Counted from the stretch's first letter, positions 26,158 through 39,781 are shown. The stretch: DNA of 64,000 nt from Anticarsia gemmatalis (GCF_050436995.1 NC_134774.1:4446030-4510029), one strand, 5' to 3'. Made by a program: numbers and translations. The notes: generated by a model from the letters alone, not told the origin.

Positions 26158-26394
26158 CTGCCGTCCTCTAACTATAATGCCGTTATCTACAAAAACAATG
26201 TTTCGAGATATTCGATAAAAAGGCGCGAGAAAAGAAATATGCAATGCTATTTCGTAACTATCTGGAAACTGCAATTTGAAATGTCTTTAGCAGCATCTGG
26301 TAAAAGCATTGCATGTTTCTTTTCTCGCGCCTTTCCGCGTATATCTCGAAAAATAGTTTTTGTAAATAACGGCATTATAGTTGGAGGACGGCAG
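26158..26394. mobile_element. Foldback MITE, 237 bp, with TATG target repeat
   Basis: The left arm begins CTGCCGTCCTCTAACTATAA; the right arm ends with the inverted copy and CGGCAG. Arms are about 90 bp and include GGCGCGAGAAAAGAAA. TATG lies on both sides (26154-26157 and 26395-26398). The paralogous spacer near 19460 has the empty site AATTATGAACTTTCC, confirming a clean insertion. Superfamily not assigned; a 4-bp duplication is unusual among common MITEs. Confidence 0.8.
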
Positions 26395-28850
26395 TATGAA
26401 CTTTCCATTAAGAATTGTACACAATTATCTCATGGAATTGGTACATTTTCAAACGGGCCCAAGAATAAACTTCAGAAATGAATCTTTATTCAAATCTTAG
26501 ATTACTCGGCACGAAATTAATCAAGAAGTATAACTCAGACCAAGCATTAAATTAAACTTGCCTTGATAAACGAAATAGGTCTTGATTTATATAAATATCA
26601 TCACAATGGACCATAACGTAATGTGCCAGAAATGTCCAGAAAAACTAAATTGTGAATCAGACCACGACGGAATGTCTCGTCAGAATTGTCCAGATTGTAA
26701 TAACTTTCAACTCCAACTACCTTCCATATATTGATACTACATGAAAGGACGTAAAATAGACAGATATAAAAAACACATTGAAAAAACAACTCACTTGGTT
26801 GTCATTTAAACTTTGGTCTTTATTCAATCAAATATCACCACAATGGACCATGACGTAATATGTCAGAAATGTCCAGAGGACGGTAAAAATGTTTAAATAA
26901 CATTTTGTCTTTAAGAAGAAGAACCAAATGGATATATCATCATCTAATAGACATCAAACATTACGTAACTTGAGAGCTTCGGTCATATATATACATAGGT
27001 TTTATAACATGGTCTTTATTCAATCAAATATCATCACAATGGACCATGACGGAACTTATCAGGAATATCCAGGAAGCATTAAACATGTCTTCTTACTTAC
27101 TAGACATGTTCAGAAGCTTTGAAAATCTTCACTAAGAGAAGACTGATACAGATATGGCAAAAGTATGCTGATCTTCCCTTGATAAACGAAAAGGTTCCTG
27201 ATTTATGTAAATATCATCACAATGGACCATGACTTAATATATCACAAATGTCCAGAAAAGATGTAACATTTCAATAAAAAAGTTCAATCATGACTACATA
27301 TACACATATTATTAATCAGAAATGTTAAGAAACTCTTAAATCCTGCAAGTCAGCACTGAATATTAAATTGAAATAGGCTAACGGGTTAAGGAATTATGAA
27401 CGCTAAATGCGCCTTGATAAATTAATTTGGTCTTTATTCAATTAAATATCATCACAATGGACCATGACGTAATATATCAGAAATGCCCAGAAAATCTTAA
27501 TTGTTAAATGTGATAATAAAATGTACAAATAATCATGAATAATGATAGAGAAGCACAATCAATTACAATATTTTAATCAAAAATGAGATACACGTTGTAA
27601 GAATGTGTCAGAAATGTCCAGAAAATATGAGACATGTCTTCTTACTACTTTTCATTGATGCAGTTAGATTTTGACATATTTTAATTCGGAAACGTTCAAA
27701 ACTCTTAAAATCCCCATTATTCAGCACGGCATTAAAATAAACAAACCCATATAGATTTTATTCTCAACTAGTCTTAATAAACGAAATGGGTCTTGATTCA
27801 GGTAAATATCATCACAATGGACCATGACGTAATGTGTCAGAAAATTCCAGAAAACCCCAAAATATCTTTAATTACTTTCTATGAGTGTGAACTTACTGCT
27901 CCTTCACAGACATTTTACAAAGTTCATCTCTCACGAGAAATCAGATCAAACTACATGCTTTATTAAATTGTCATGTGTTTAATCAATCGAAGGTTCAACT
28001 TGATGAATAATACATGCAATCGACTGGCTTTATATTATTATCTCTCATCTTCTCGGTACCATTATGTAAATTGACAAACGAAATGGGTCTTGATTTAGGT
28101 AAATATCATTACATTGGACCATGACGTAATTTGTCAGTAATGTCCAGAAAATCATTAGTCTATTATGTACGTAAATGTAGTTCGTACAAGTACTGGAGCA
28201 GTAGTTATTTAACAATTCACAAGTGTTAAGTTTCACACTAGAATATATAATATGTGGTCTCAGCTCTAGTCCCTTCGCGTGAAATGGCTCTGGATAAAAT
28301 CAAAAGTATAAAAAAGACTTTGGAATCTAAGCTGACAGGAACTGGTCTTTATTTAATCAAATATCATCACAATGGACCATAACGTAATGTGTCAGAAATG
28401 TCCAGAAAACTGTGTTGTATATTATAACCGTAGAAATGTATACTAAATAAGTTTATATAAGTACAAGTTAGAGTGAGTGCTTACTACAGGGTGACTGTCC
28501 CGGACACTAGTGTCAACAGAAACGACAGTCACATGCGAGAACCATTTGTGACCATCTCATTAAAAGTTCTATGATATTATTGAACACGACTCTATTTAAA
28601 ACATCACATCCCCGACATATGTTCCTGCAACGATAGAAATTATACTGAACTTGACTTCATAATCGAAATGGGTCTTGATTTAGGTATATACCATCACGAT
28701 GGACCATGAAGTAATGTGTCGGGAATGCCCAGAAAGTTGTAATAAAAGAATTGAATTGAACACTGAATTGATTAAGTTGTGGAAACTTTTGAGTATTCCT
28801 ACCAAGACAATGTTGATTAAACTCCAAACATGAATTTGGCCTTTACTTAA

Positions 28851-31382
28851 CCCTTTATAAGGCAGAAGGATTCAGAGGAATAAAATAACTTGCGCGTATA
28901 TTTTTTGCATGTTTGTATTTATATAACAATAATAAACTTAAAAGAAAAACACTAATTATTTCGGAAGTTTTGGAAAAATAGGTGGTAAAAATATTCCCAC
29001 TGCCCATCAGCAGACTCACATGCCAACTAAATTTGTGACATTACTTTCGGTGAAATTGTGCAAAACAAGGCGTAATGCAAAGAGGAACATTACACTTACT
29101 GCATTTTATCTTGCTACGCTTATCGTTGACTTTTGTGCTGCACAATTTACAGCGTCGGTAAGTCTCCAATTCTGCCGGCATATGGTCACCTACGTTTGTA
29201 AACCGCAGTTCTTCGGGTACAGCATTTACACTTTTTTGATATGCCTCTGGGCATGTGATGCGTGATTTTTTGCAAATGTATGTAGGCAAGCTTGACCTTC
29301 TTTTTCTGCTGCTATAGCCACCAATCAAACCTCTGGCAACAGCCACCCGAAATTCTAAATTGGTAAGCTTTTCTACTCTTGATGTTATGGAATATAAAAT
29401 GAACGAGTTTGTCAAACTTGCGTCCACCAAGAAGTAGAATATCCGCAACCACCAGCGTTTACTTCTCCTTCCGACGGCATACGTGCCCTTCATTTGGTCG
29501 AAACGGTCGACACCGCCCATTCTTTTGGTGTATTCTTTCACAACCCTAGGACAATGTACAGCCTCCCTGGTGCCATTTTTTTGCGTTCTTTGTACAGAAG
29601 TTACTTCTACTTTAGGATGAAATGCAGTTGTCAACAATAAAACCTCTTTAGTATCTTGCCACACAGTAAATGCCACATCTTGCTTAGTTCTCCACTTGAA
29701 CTCACCTTTTTTCAACTTTAGGCTTTTGTTTCGGCCGTTTCTGTTTGTGTTATTTTTTATTATGTTAGGTAAAATTGCTCTATTTCTTCTCACTGTTCCA
29801 GTGGCATAAATATTTTTTTCATACAAGTACTGCATGAGAGAAAAGTCGCAAAAAAAGTTATCAAATGTAACATGAGTCTTGAAATCTTCTTGTGCTAATT
29901 TACTTGACAATTTCTTTACGACGTTAGCCCCTAGACCCTCTTCTGTTCCTTGTACTGATTTGCCTGTATAAATTTCATAGTTATATAAGTACCCTGTGCT
30001 ACTATCACAACAGCACCACACTTTATAGCCCCTTTTTATGGGCTTTAGCGGCATGTACTGCTTCAAACTGGACCTTCCTTTGAATAGTATCATGCTCTCA
30101 TCGATACTTTGGGAAGAGGAATTAGTGGCATTGTTTTGAAATGATTGACTAAGTAAGGATATAAGAGGACGAATTTTATATAATTTATCAAAATTTACAT
30201 CTTCTCTACTTGGTTGTTGAGTATTATCGTTCAAATGCAAAGTCTCTAAAATTTTTTTGAAACGTTTTACTGTCATAACTTCAGCTATTTCATTCACACG
30301 AAATCCAGGATCCGATGACCAATATAAATCGATTTGTGGAAGAATATGATAACCCATTATAATGAGAATGGCCAAAAAAGCACTAATTTCCTGTTTGTCA
30401 ACAGGCTGCCAATTTTTTATATTTTGCTGCTCTGCATACAAGTTTGTCTGAGTAACAATCAAATCGAAGACTTCATCACTAAAAAACTTTCTGAAATGCG
30501 CTACTGGACGTGCTCTCCTATTCAATAAATACCGAGGTTTTATTGTCACCTTATCAAATTCATCGGGATCTGGCCTGGATGTCCAGAAATCCTTCCCCCA
30601 TGACTCATCTTCACAATCAGATTCATCAGTCAATTCTTGTTCTAAGTGTGATGGTGATTGCACTATCAAAGGCTCTTCTGGCAGCAAGTTATCTAATTGT
30701 GAACATAGTGCTATTGTAGATGTACCTGACTCTGAACTATTATTAGGGGTAGAAATCAAATGAGCAGGAGAATTTTGTAAAAGGTTACTTGAATCATCAT
30801 CTGATTCAAGCAACCGTTGTATTGTATTCACGTCGAACTCTTCTGCCTCATCAGACTCAAATCCGTCTTCTGAGCCATCATCGGGAATGCCGAAAATCTG
30901 CTCCAATGTCTTTTCAATATCATTTTCATTCAAATAGCGCGGCATTTTTCATGAAAATCTGAGAAAAGAAGTAACTAGTTCAACAACTGTACATAACACG
31001 CCACGGGCAGTGGGAATATTTTTCCCACCAAGTAAAAAGTCCTTTCACATCTAAATACGATAGTAACTTCTAAGTTATAGCAAACAACTTGAAGAATAAA
31101 CATAAATACATAATAAAAAAACAGATTCTTACCTCTTTTCAAATAAAAAATATGAAGATTCACGGAGTAACAAATTTCCTTTCAAAATTGGCGCAATTTT
31201 TTGACAGCTAGTGGCGCCAAGAAAAAATATTTCACACAAACGTCATTTTTTTTTCTTAATAATAATAAGGCATACCTCCTTAGTTGCCAGTGCAATAAAT
31301 TAGGACTCCTTTGATGGCTCACATATAAAGATAAGCAATTTTTTTGTTGGTGGTAAATATATCGCCTCTGCCTTAAAAAGGG
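28851..31382 (-). mobile_element. piggyBac transposon, apparently complete (2532 bp)
   Basis: TTAA stands at 28847-28850 and 31383-31386. The ends are inverted: CCCTTTATAAGGCAGA on the left and CCCTTTTTAAGGCAGA read inward from the right. It split an A-type block at its own TTAA: GGCCTTTACTTAA left of the element and TTAATCAAATATCATCAC right of it join into a normal block. It carries a single intact transposase gene on the minus strand. Confidence 0.96.
29041..30945 (-). CDS. piggyBac transposase, 634 aa
   Basis: This nuclear transposase excises and inserts its element at TTAA without leaving a footprint. It has an acidic N-terminus (DDGSEDGFESDEAEEFD), then a DDE_Tnp_1_7-type core. The catalytic aspartates are D282 (SIDESMILFKGR), D362 (VTFDNFFCDF) and D480/D483 (MGGVDRFDQM), matching the order and approximate spacing of D268, D346, D447 and D450 in the classical piggyBac protein. 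The C-terminus is a Cys-rich finger (CKLCSTK, CSKCNVPLC). Length is close to the 594 aa of the type member. No stop or frameshift is seen, so activity is plausible. The first ATG (MPRYLNENDIEK) has the usual family start. Confidence 0.95.
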   Translation of the reverse strand: MPRYLNENDIEKTLEQIFGIPDDGSEDGFESDEAEEFDVNTIQRLLESDDDSSNLLQNSPAHLISTPNNSSESGTSTIALCSQLDNLLPEEPLIVQSPSHLEQELTDESDCEDESWGKDFWTSRPDPDEFDKVTIKPRYLLNRRARPVAHFRKFFSDEVFDLIVTQTNLYAEQQNIKNWQPVDKQEISAFLAILIIMGYHILPQIDLYWSSDPGFRVNEIAEVMTVKRFKKILETLHLNDNTQQPSREDVNFDKLYKIRPLISLLSQSFQNNATNSSSQSIDESMILFKGRSSLKQYMPLKPIKRGYKVWCCCDSSTGYLYNYEIYTGKSVQGTEEGLGANVVKKLSSKLAQEDFKTHVTFDNFFCDFSLMQYLYEKNIYATGTVRRNRAILPNIIKNNTNRNGRNKSLKLKKGEFKWRTKQDVAFTVWQDTKEVLLLTTAFHPKVEVTSVQRTQKNGTREAVHCPRVVKEYTKRMGGVDRFDQMKGTYAVGRRSKRWWLRIFYFLVDASLTNSFILYSITSRVEKLTNLEFRVAVARGLIGGYSSRKRRSSLPTYICKKSRITCPEAYQKSVNAVPEELRFTNVGDHMPAELETYRRCKLCSTKVNDKRSKIKCSKCNVPLCITPCFAQFHRK

Positions 31383-34300
31383 TTAATCAAATATCATCAC
31401 ATTGGACCATGACGTAACGTGTCAGGAATGTCCAGAAAATCGTTACTATATTTTGAACATAAAATTTATAAATATCTATATTTACTAGCGACCGTAACTG
31501 TTTAAAAAATCTACATTGTTTTATTTGTGAAACAACAATACTGTCTCTTAATAACATCAAAGGAAATACAATAAATGTTGTTCGTACAAGCACTAGAGCA
31601 GTAGTTATATAATAATTCCCGAGTGTAAAGTCTCACACTAGAAAATGAAATACCTAGTTTTAGCTGGAGTCTCATTGCGTGAATTGGCCTTGTACCCGGT
31701 ATATGACGATAAATTAAATAATTTATAGACAATATCAATAACTAGTTCATGATGGACTGAACGTGCCGTAATTAAAGTTAAATAAGCAGCTGCAAATAAC
31801 TGGTCTTTATTCAATTAAACGTCATCACAATGGACCATGACGTAATGTGTCAGAAATGTCCAGAAAATCTGTAGTACTTTCTTAAATAGTAACACCTTTA
31901 TATCACCATAGAATGATAACAGTAGGATCACGAACAAATCCCGCAACAATTGACCGTCACATCAACAGTCTTCTGGTGAAGTACTCCACAAGAAGAACAT
32001 TACTAGCGATTTAATTTGGTCTTTATTCAATCAAATATCATCACAATGGACCATAACGTAATACTTATATCAGAAACGCCCAGAAAATCTATCTAATAAA
32101 TCTGAACTATCATTACACAAAACTAATATTGATTAAATACATTGATATCATAGTCTTTATTCAATTAAATATCATCACAATGAACCATGATGTAATTTGT
32201 CAGAATTGACCAGAAAAACTATAGTACGACAGGGACGTGTATAAATGATCAAAAATCCACATTAAATAGGAAAAAAACTCTCAATTAATTGTAACACATG
32301 GACATGAAACCAGAGATTTTATTTATTTTGCTTTAGATACGAGGTTAGTCTTTATTCAATCAAATATCATCACAATAGACCATAACGTAATGTATCAGTA
32401 ATGTCCAGGAAACGTCATCATAAAATATATACGGCTTATTGGTAAATGCCAAAAGCAATACCAAGACTGTGTCACATGTCTATACAACGCATGCCAACGC
32501 ATGCCGCTGAATAAAATCACCAATATGTTAATAATTGTGTCCCGATCATTGTTACATTTCAGTTGAACAATCAAACATTGTAGTGTCGAGCCCTACTTAG
32601 CTACAGCGAACCCAAATGCCTATTTAACTTCAAAATTAAAGAAGTGCTAATCTGGCATCGGGTCGGGTCTTAATTTAGGTAAATATCATCACAATGGACC
32701 ATGACGTAATTTGTCAGAAATGTCCAGAAAATCTATAAAGTATATAATAAACCTAGCTATGTCATTATTCAGTGAATATTTTAATGGAAATTATAAGTAA
32801 GAGTGAGTGCTAACTGAGGGTACAACGGAAAAACTCCATTGTCATAAAGTATTTTTGTAAATTTGGTCTTTATTTAATCAAATATCATCTCAATGGACCA
32901 TGATGTAAATTGACAGAAATGTCCAGAAATATTATATTCTTTTAAGCTCTTAGACGGAACTCATCTTCGAAGCGTACCTAGAAGAAAAATTAGGTGCCTT
33001 TACACACACGCTCTTTCGCGTGAAACAACAAAGTAGACCACTTGCGTGGGAGGCACCCACTTATATATATGGTCTCAGCTCTAGTTCCATTGCGTGAAAT
33101 GGCACTCGATAGACTAAAAAGTATAAAAATTACTTTGGAATCTAAGCTGACAGTAACTGGTCTTTATTTAATCAAATATTATCACAATGGACCATGACGT
33201 AATTTGTCAGAAATGTCCAGAAAACTGTATTGTATACTGCGATCGTCGAATTGCATAAATAGTTAGTAGGTAATATTAGTGCAAGTTAGCGTGAGCGCTT
33301 ACTCCGGGGTGACTGCCGCTGTCACCAGAAATGGCAGTCACGTCGAAGTCATCAATTGTGAATATTTCGATAAGAATTTAAACAATAATTAAACAACAAT
33401 CTCTTTAAACACGTAATTAACTCACACTCGCAAATTAGCAGCCTTGCAGTGAAACATGTGGACTCTCAAGTAAATAAATTGTGAAATCTTTTGAGTATTC
33501 CTACCAAGACAATTTTGATTATGCCTTAAACACGAATTTGGTCTTTACTTAATCAAATATCATCACAATGCACCATGACGTAACGTATCAGAAATGTCCA
33601 GAAATATTGAACTGTATTTTAAGCTCTAAAATGGAAATAATTTTCGAAGCGTACCTACAAGAGAAATTAGGTGCCTTTACGCACACGCTCTTTCGCGCGT
33701 GAAACAACAAAAGAAAGAGCTCTCGCCGCTCTCATCATCATCATCAATAAAACATTGTAGTGTTGTGCCCTACTTACGTGCAAGATAAAAAAGTGCCAAC
33801 CTGGCATTTTATACATGAACGGGTCTTAATTTAGGTAAATATCATCACAATGGACCATGACGTAATGTGTCAGAAATGCCCAGAAACTGTCAGACATGTC
33901 TTTTCGTTCAAATTTCTATTATAAAGTAAGATCATGATGTATTATTATGCAGAAATGTTCAAAAACTCTGTAAACGTCGGTGTCACAGTATTTGAATTAA
34001 CATTCAATTGAACTTGTCTTGATAAACGAAATGGGTCTTGATTTAGGTAAATATCATCACAATAGACCATGACGTAATGTGTCAGGAATATCCAGAAAAA
34101 TGTGGAACTCCTTCCAATACTAACACTTTTGAGTCAGTTTGAAATAGGATATTAAACTCGTAGTGGAATAAGCTACCTTTCATAAAACGTCGAGACAAGA
34201 TGTCGCAGAGATATTGTTTGACTTACGAAAACTCGAATGACACGAATATTGATTTTTTTAGATAAAACAGAATCGAGGCTGGTCTTTATTCAATCAAATA

Positions 34301-35724
34301 TCGTCACAATGGACCATGACGTAATGTGTCAGAAATGTCCAGAAAAAATTTAAACGATTCCTCTTTATACATTTCAATAATAAAGAAAGATCATGACGTA
34401 TTATGCTACTAACTTATATTATATTCTATTATTCAGCACAAAAATCCGACATATAAAATAAACGGCCGAACAAGTATTAAATTGAACTTACCATGATAAA
34501 CTAAATGGGTCTTGATTTATGTAAATATCATTAACAATAGACCATGACGTAATGTATCAGAAATGTCCAGAAAAAACTGTGTTATGTGAGTATGTACCTA
34601 TGTTATAACAGCAGAAACGTATAAATAATAAGTAAATTATTATAAGTACAAGTAAGAGTGAGTGCTAACTGTAGTTGTTGTTGTAGTGGCATGTGGAGTC
34701 CATTCAGACTTCAGTGTCACCAAGCATCTCTGAACAACTGGTATTGATTCAACACAATGGACCAGGAACGCACTGTAATTGTCAATAACAAGCGTTAAGA
34801 CACTTTCAAGACGGCCACTATACAACTGAAAATGCGAAAGGGGACGCTTTGTTGGTATTAAACTTGCCTTGATAAACGAAATAGGTCTTGATTTATGTAA
34901 ATATCGTCACAATGGACCATGACGTAAATTGTCAGAAATGTCCAGAATCTGTAATACGCTTCGAAAACGTTGAGAAACTCTTAAAACGGAGACTGAACTA
35001 GAAATGAACCGATATTCAGAATTTGAACCTTGTTAAATGAAATGGATCTTGATTTAGGTAAATATCATCACAATGGACCATGATGTAATTTATCAGAAAT
35101 GTCCAGAAAATCCCAAAATATAATTAATTTCTGTCGATGAGTGTGAACGTATCGTCCACGCTCCTTTACAAACATTTTAAAAATTTCATCTTACACGCGA
35201 AATGAGATCAAACAACATCCTTTATTCAACGTATTTAACCAATAGAAAGTCCAACTTGATGAATGATAAATGTATTGGTCGACAATTATGGGATTTGACG
35301 TACCATTTTGACACTCGATAAATGAAATGGGTCTTGATTTAGATAGATATCATCACAATGGACCACGACGTATTGTGTCAGAAATGTCCAATTACAGAAT
35401 GACTGATTGATAGAAGTTACTGAACAATGGCGAGAAGCCGAGGTTAGCAGATTAGTACCACAGAACCATAATATGCTCAAGAATTCAACGAAAATGGTCT
35501 TTATTCAATTAAATATCGTCACAATGGACCACGACGTAATGTGTCAGAAATGTCCAGAAAGTATAATTGAATCATTAATACTGAAATATTTTCTTTGAAT
35601 TTGACATAACGTCTTGTTTGACCAGTTCCAAATTTATCAAATAAAATACCATTTTGACATTTGATAAACGAAATGGGTCTTGATTTATGTAAATATCATC
35701 GCAATGGACCATGACGTAATGTAT

Positions 35725-37262
35725 CAGAAATGTCCAGAAATATTATAATGTATTTTAAGTTCTAAGACGGAAATTATCTTCGAAGCGTACCTAGAAGAGA
35801 AATTAGGTGCCTTTACACACACGCTCTTTCGCGCGTGAAACAACAAAGGAAAAGAGCGCTCCCCGCCCTCATCATCATTATAATAAAACATTGTAGTGTT
35901 GTGCCCTACTTACGTGCAAGATAAAAAAGTGCTAACCTGGCATTTTATACATGAGCGGGTCTTAATTTAGGTAAATATCATATCATTGGACCATGACGTA
36001 ATGTGTCAGAAATGCCCAGAAACTGTCATACAAGTGTTTTCGTTAAAATTTATATTATAAAGTAAGATCATGATGTATTATTATGCAGAAATGTTCAAAA
36101 ACTCTGTAAACGTGGGTGTAACTGTTTTTGAATTAACATTCAATTGAACTTGCCTTGATAAACGAAATGGGTCTTGATTTATGTAAATATCATCACAATG
36201 TACCATGACGTAATGTATCAGAAATGTCCAATTATTGAATGACCGATTGATAGAAGTTACTGAACGATGGCGAGAAGCCAAAGTTAACAGATTAGTATCA
36301 CAGAACCATATTCTCAAGAATTCAACGAAAACGGTCTTTATTCAATTAAATTTCATCACAATAGACCATGGCATAATGTGTCAGAAATGTCCAGAAAATA
36401 TGAGACATGTCTTCTTACTACATTTTATTAACGCAGTTAGATTTTGACATATTTTAATTCGGAAACGTTAAAAACTCTTAAAATTTTATTCAGCACTATC
36501 CCATTATTCAGCACGGCATTCAAATAAACAAACCAATTAAGATATTATTCTAAACTTGTCTTAATAAACGAAATGGGTCTTGATTCAGGTAAATATCATC
36601 ACAATGGACCATGACGTAATGTATCACAAATATCCAGAGAATGTAAGATTGTTCGAAAACATTGAGAAACTCTTACAACGGAGACAAATCTAGCTGTAGA
36701 CAAAGATACAGAATTTACGATTCAGAAATTCCATGAAAGAAAAAGGTCTTGACTTAAGTAAATATCATCACAATGAACCATGACGTTATGTGTCAGAAAT
36801 GGTCAGAAAATGTGAGACGGTTCGAAAACGTTGAGAAACTTAAAATCAACCTTATTCGGCTATAGCGACATTTATGCTGAACTTTCCTTGATAAACGAAA
36901 TGGGTCTTGATTTAGGCAAATATCATGACATTGGACCATGACGTAATGTGTCAGAAATATCCAGAAAAACTGTGAGGAATATTTTAACCGTAGACATGTA
37001 TAAATGTTAAGTTATTATTAGTACAAGTTAGAGTGAGTGCTTACTACACGGTGTCTGTCCCGGACACTAGTGTCAACAGAGCGACATTCACAGAGGACTA
37101 TCCATCATGAACTGCACGTTTAGACTGAACACTATATTTTAACAACGCACTAACTTAAAGGTGTACGCGTAATTTTTGTGTTATGTTGAACATAGACGTT
37201 TCCTAATATTTTCTTTATTTTAAGTCAAAATGCCATTGTGAAATATAATACAATAAGAGTCT
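35725..37262 (+). repeat. Segmental duplicate of 1790-3328
   Basis: About 1.5 kb, offset about 33,934 bp, nearly base-for-base identical over seven blocks and their spacers; for example an identical 70-codon frame lies at 2301-2513 and 36235-36447. Similarity ends at the start of an A block (about 3326 / 37260), after which the spacers differ. Confidence 0.9.
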
Positions 37263-37439
37263 GGTCTTTATTCAATCAAATATCATCACAATGAACCATG
37301 ACGTAATGTGTCAGAAATGTCCAGAAAATCCGTAATTTGCTGTGAAAGCACAAAGTGGATTAAAATCAAAAACAAAATACGACTTAATTAGATCATACAA
37401 GTTATTGAATGAAATTAAAATAGATGAATCTAATTGTAA

Positions 37440-38200
37440 GTGATTTTGGTCTTTATTCAATGAAATATCATCACAATGGACCATGACGTAATGTGTCAGA
37501 AATGTCCAGAAAAACTGTGTTATATATCATAACAGCCGAAACGTATAAATAAGTTAATATAAGTACAAGTTAGAGTGAGTGCTAACTGTAGTTGTTGTTG
37601 TAGTGACATGTGGAGTCCATTCAACTTCAGTTTACCAAGCATCGCTGAACAACTGGTATTGATTCAATCACAATGGACCAGGAACACACCGTCACTGTCA
37701 AAACTGTCCAGAAAATGTCAGACATGTCTTCTTACTACATTTTGTAATTGTTGGAAGCGTTGTAAAACTCTTACTCGTATTCACAACGGAAAACAGAAAC
37801 ATGAAGCGAAGCAGTAGCAGCACATATTGAGTTATCTTAATTCCGAATTTGCCTTGATAAATGACATGGATCTTGATTTATGTAAATATCATCACAATGG
37901 ACCATGATGTAATTTATCAGGAATGTCCAGAAAAACTGTGTTGTGTACTAAGCTTATACGGTCAACTTATAAGAATATCCAGAAAAACAACTAACAAAGA
38001 AGAGAAGAGCTCGGGCTAGCTGCTTTATAACAGGATACTGGAAGCGGCTGCTCCACCTTGTCTCATAAATATGGACAGCATAGTCTCCGGGGCACTCTTC
38101 ATTGTCAGTGTAAATAAAGCTTGCTATTCGGTGCGGCTTTTCGAAGCGAAGAAAATCAGCTCAAGCACAATCATCTAAATTAAATGGTCTTTATTTAATC
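37440..38200 (+). repeat. Third copy of a cassette run (also 10440-11050 and 23390-24120)
   Basis: The same order of cassettes occurs three times: A block, spacer starting AACTGTGTTATATATC, type C block with GGACCAGGAACACACC, B block, S4 spacer, A block. The 10440 copy lacks about 75-80 bp of the spacer before the C block that the other two have. Confidence 0.85.
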
Positions 38201-38479
38201 AAATATTATCACAATGGACCATGACTCAATGTGTCAGGAATGTCCAGAAAATCATTAGTCTATTATGTACGACTACGTAAATGTAGTTCGTACAAGTACT
38301 AGAGCAGTTATATATAATAATTCACGAATGTAACGCTAGAAAAACTAGAAAATATAATATGTAGTCTCAGCTCTAGTCCCATCGCGTGAAATGGCTCTCG
38401 ATAAAATAAAAAGTATCAAAATGACTTTGGAATCTAAGCTGACAGGAACTGGTCTTTATTTAATCAATTATCATCACAA

Positions 38480-39200
38480 TGGACCATGATATAAAGTATC
38501 AGAAATGTCCAGAATTTAAAAAAAAAAATATTAAAAAGGACAACAGATCGTATAACGATCATACGAGTTCCATCGTAACTTAACAGAAGGTAAAGAGCAT
38601 AATTCTCAAGTCAGTCATCAGCTTCTCTCTCTCCCTTCTATACCGGACACATTCCATTAACAAATGCAAAGTTATCTGTGAATCCGCATTACATAATATT
38701 TTTAACACGGCTCAGTGAAACTGGTCTTTATTCAATCAAACATCATCATAATGGACCATGACATAATCTATCAGGAATGCCCAGAAAGTTATAATGATGA
38801 GTAGAAATGAATAAAAAGTGAAAACTTTGAGTATTCCTACCAAGACAATATTCATTCAACCTCAAACATGAATTTGGTCCTTATTTAGTGAAATATCATC
38901 AGAATTTACTATGACGACATTATCAGTCAGAAATGTATGTGTAACTTGCATCATTAAATTATTAACGCTTGAAAATATTCTCAATTACAAGAATATTTCA
39001 TTATAAAATCTGAAAATGACGTAATTTCTCGTGAAAAGTTCGGGTAACTGTTATATCAATTCACGATTCACATAAACTATCATAAATACTGACATGTCTT
39101 CTCACTACACTTGGAGCAAGAGCAAGCATCAAATATAAAAACCTTGATAAACAAAATGGGTCTTGATTTATGTAAATATCATCACAATGGACCATGACGT
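38480..39200 (+). repeat. Segmental duplicate of 25272-25990
   Basis: Shares a run of spacers starting with the (A)n-rich spacer after GTCCAGAATT, including ACAACAGATCGTATAACGAT and the degenerate block at 38905 (paralog 25698). The offset is about 13,207 bp. A partial third copy starts near 42978. Confidence 0.85.
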
Positions 39201-39781
39201 AATTTGTCAGGAATGTCCAGAAAATCTACGAGATGCTGTCTGAAATAATATCTATATCGTAGAGAACAGTGCAAAAATACCATTGTGAAATATAATACAA
39301 TAAGAATCTGGTCTTTATTTAATCAAATATCATCACAATGGACCATGACGTAATGTGTCAGAAATGCCCAGAAAGTTAATGTCCGTATTATAAAGTATAA
39401 CACCGATGTGTATCGATCGTCACAAATAATGACAAGAGAGCACACAATGACCCAAAAGGAAGTCGTTCAAGAAATTGTATTGTCATTAAGCTTTATGAAG
39501 TTGGTCTTCATTCAATCAAATATCATCACACCAGACCTTGACGTAACGTGTCAGAAATGTCCAGAAAGTCTGTGTAATATAGAATAAACGTAGCTATGTA
39601 TAGTGAGTAAGTTAATAGAAGTACAAGTTAGAGTGAGTGCTAACTGTGGGTACAACGGAAAGCGACATTTGGGACAAACTCCATTGTCATAAAATATTTT
39701 TGTAAATCTAGTCTTTATTCAATCAAACATCATTACAATGGATTATGACGTAATTTGTCAGAAATATCCAGAAAGATACAA

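Larger units (their letters stand above)
14897..28846 (+). repeat. Block-and-spacer array, segment 3
   Basis: Cores: 15030 degenerate, 15236A, 15374B, 15609A, 15842B, 16011B, 16337B, 16551A, 16778A, 16960B, 17187B, 17562A, 17759A, 18040B, 18251B, 18499A, 18680B, 18902A, 19062A, 19329A, 19680B, 19827A, 20039A, 20358A, 20553A, 20769B, 21181A, 21402B, 21582A, 21717B, 21979A, 22138A, 22462A, 22673B, 23057A, 23183B, 23409A, 23608C, 23830B, 24146A, 24407A, 24572B, 24853A, 25085 degenerate, 25272B, 25546A, 25698 degenerate, 25981B, 26608B, 26844A, 27040A, 27223B, 27459A, 27605 right half only, 27818B, 28117B, 28374A, 28700B. The block at 28840 is split by the piggyBac element. Confidence 0.95.

Noticed and set aside
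26059..26481. 140-codon plus-strand frame
   Set aside because: Most of it reads through the foldback MITE at 26158-26394 and is not kept in the paralogous spacer.
2147..36317. Minus-strand frames starting MVHCDDIYLNQDPF as a gene family
   Set aside because: They are the reverse reading of B blocks; A blocks end after MVHCDDI, and variation in the block shows no codon-position pattern in this frame.
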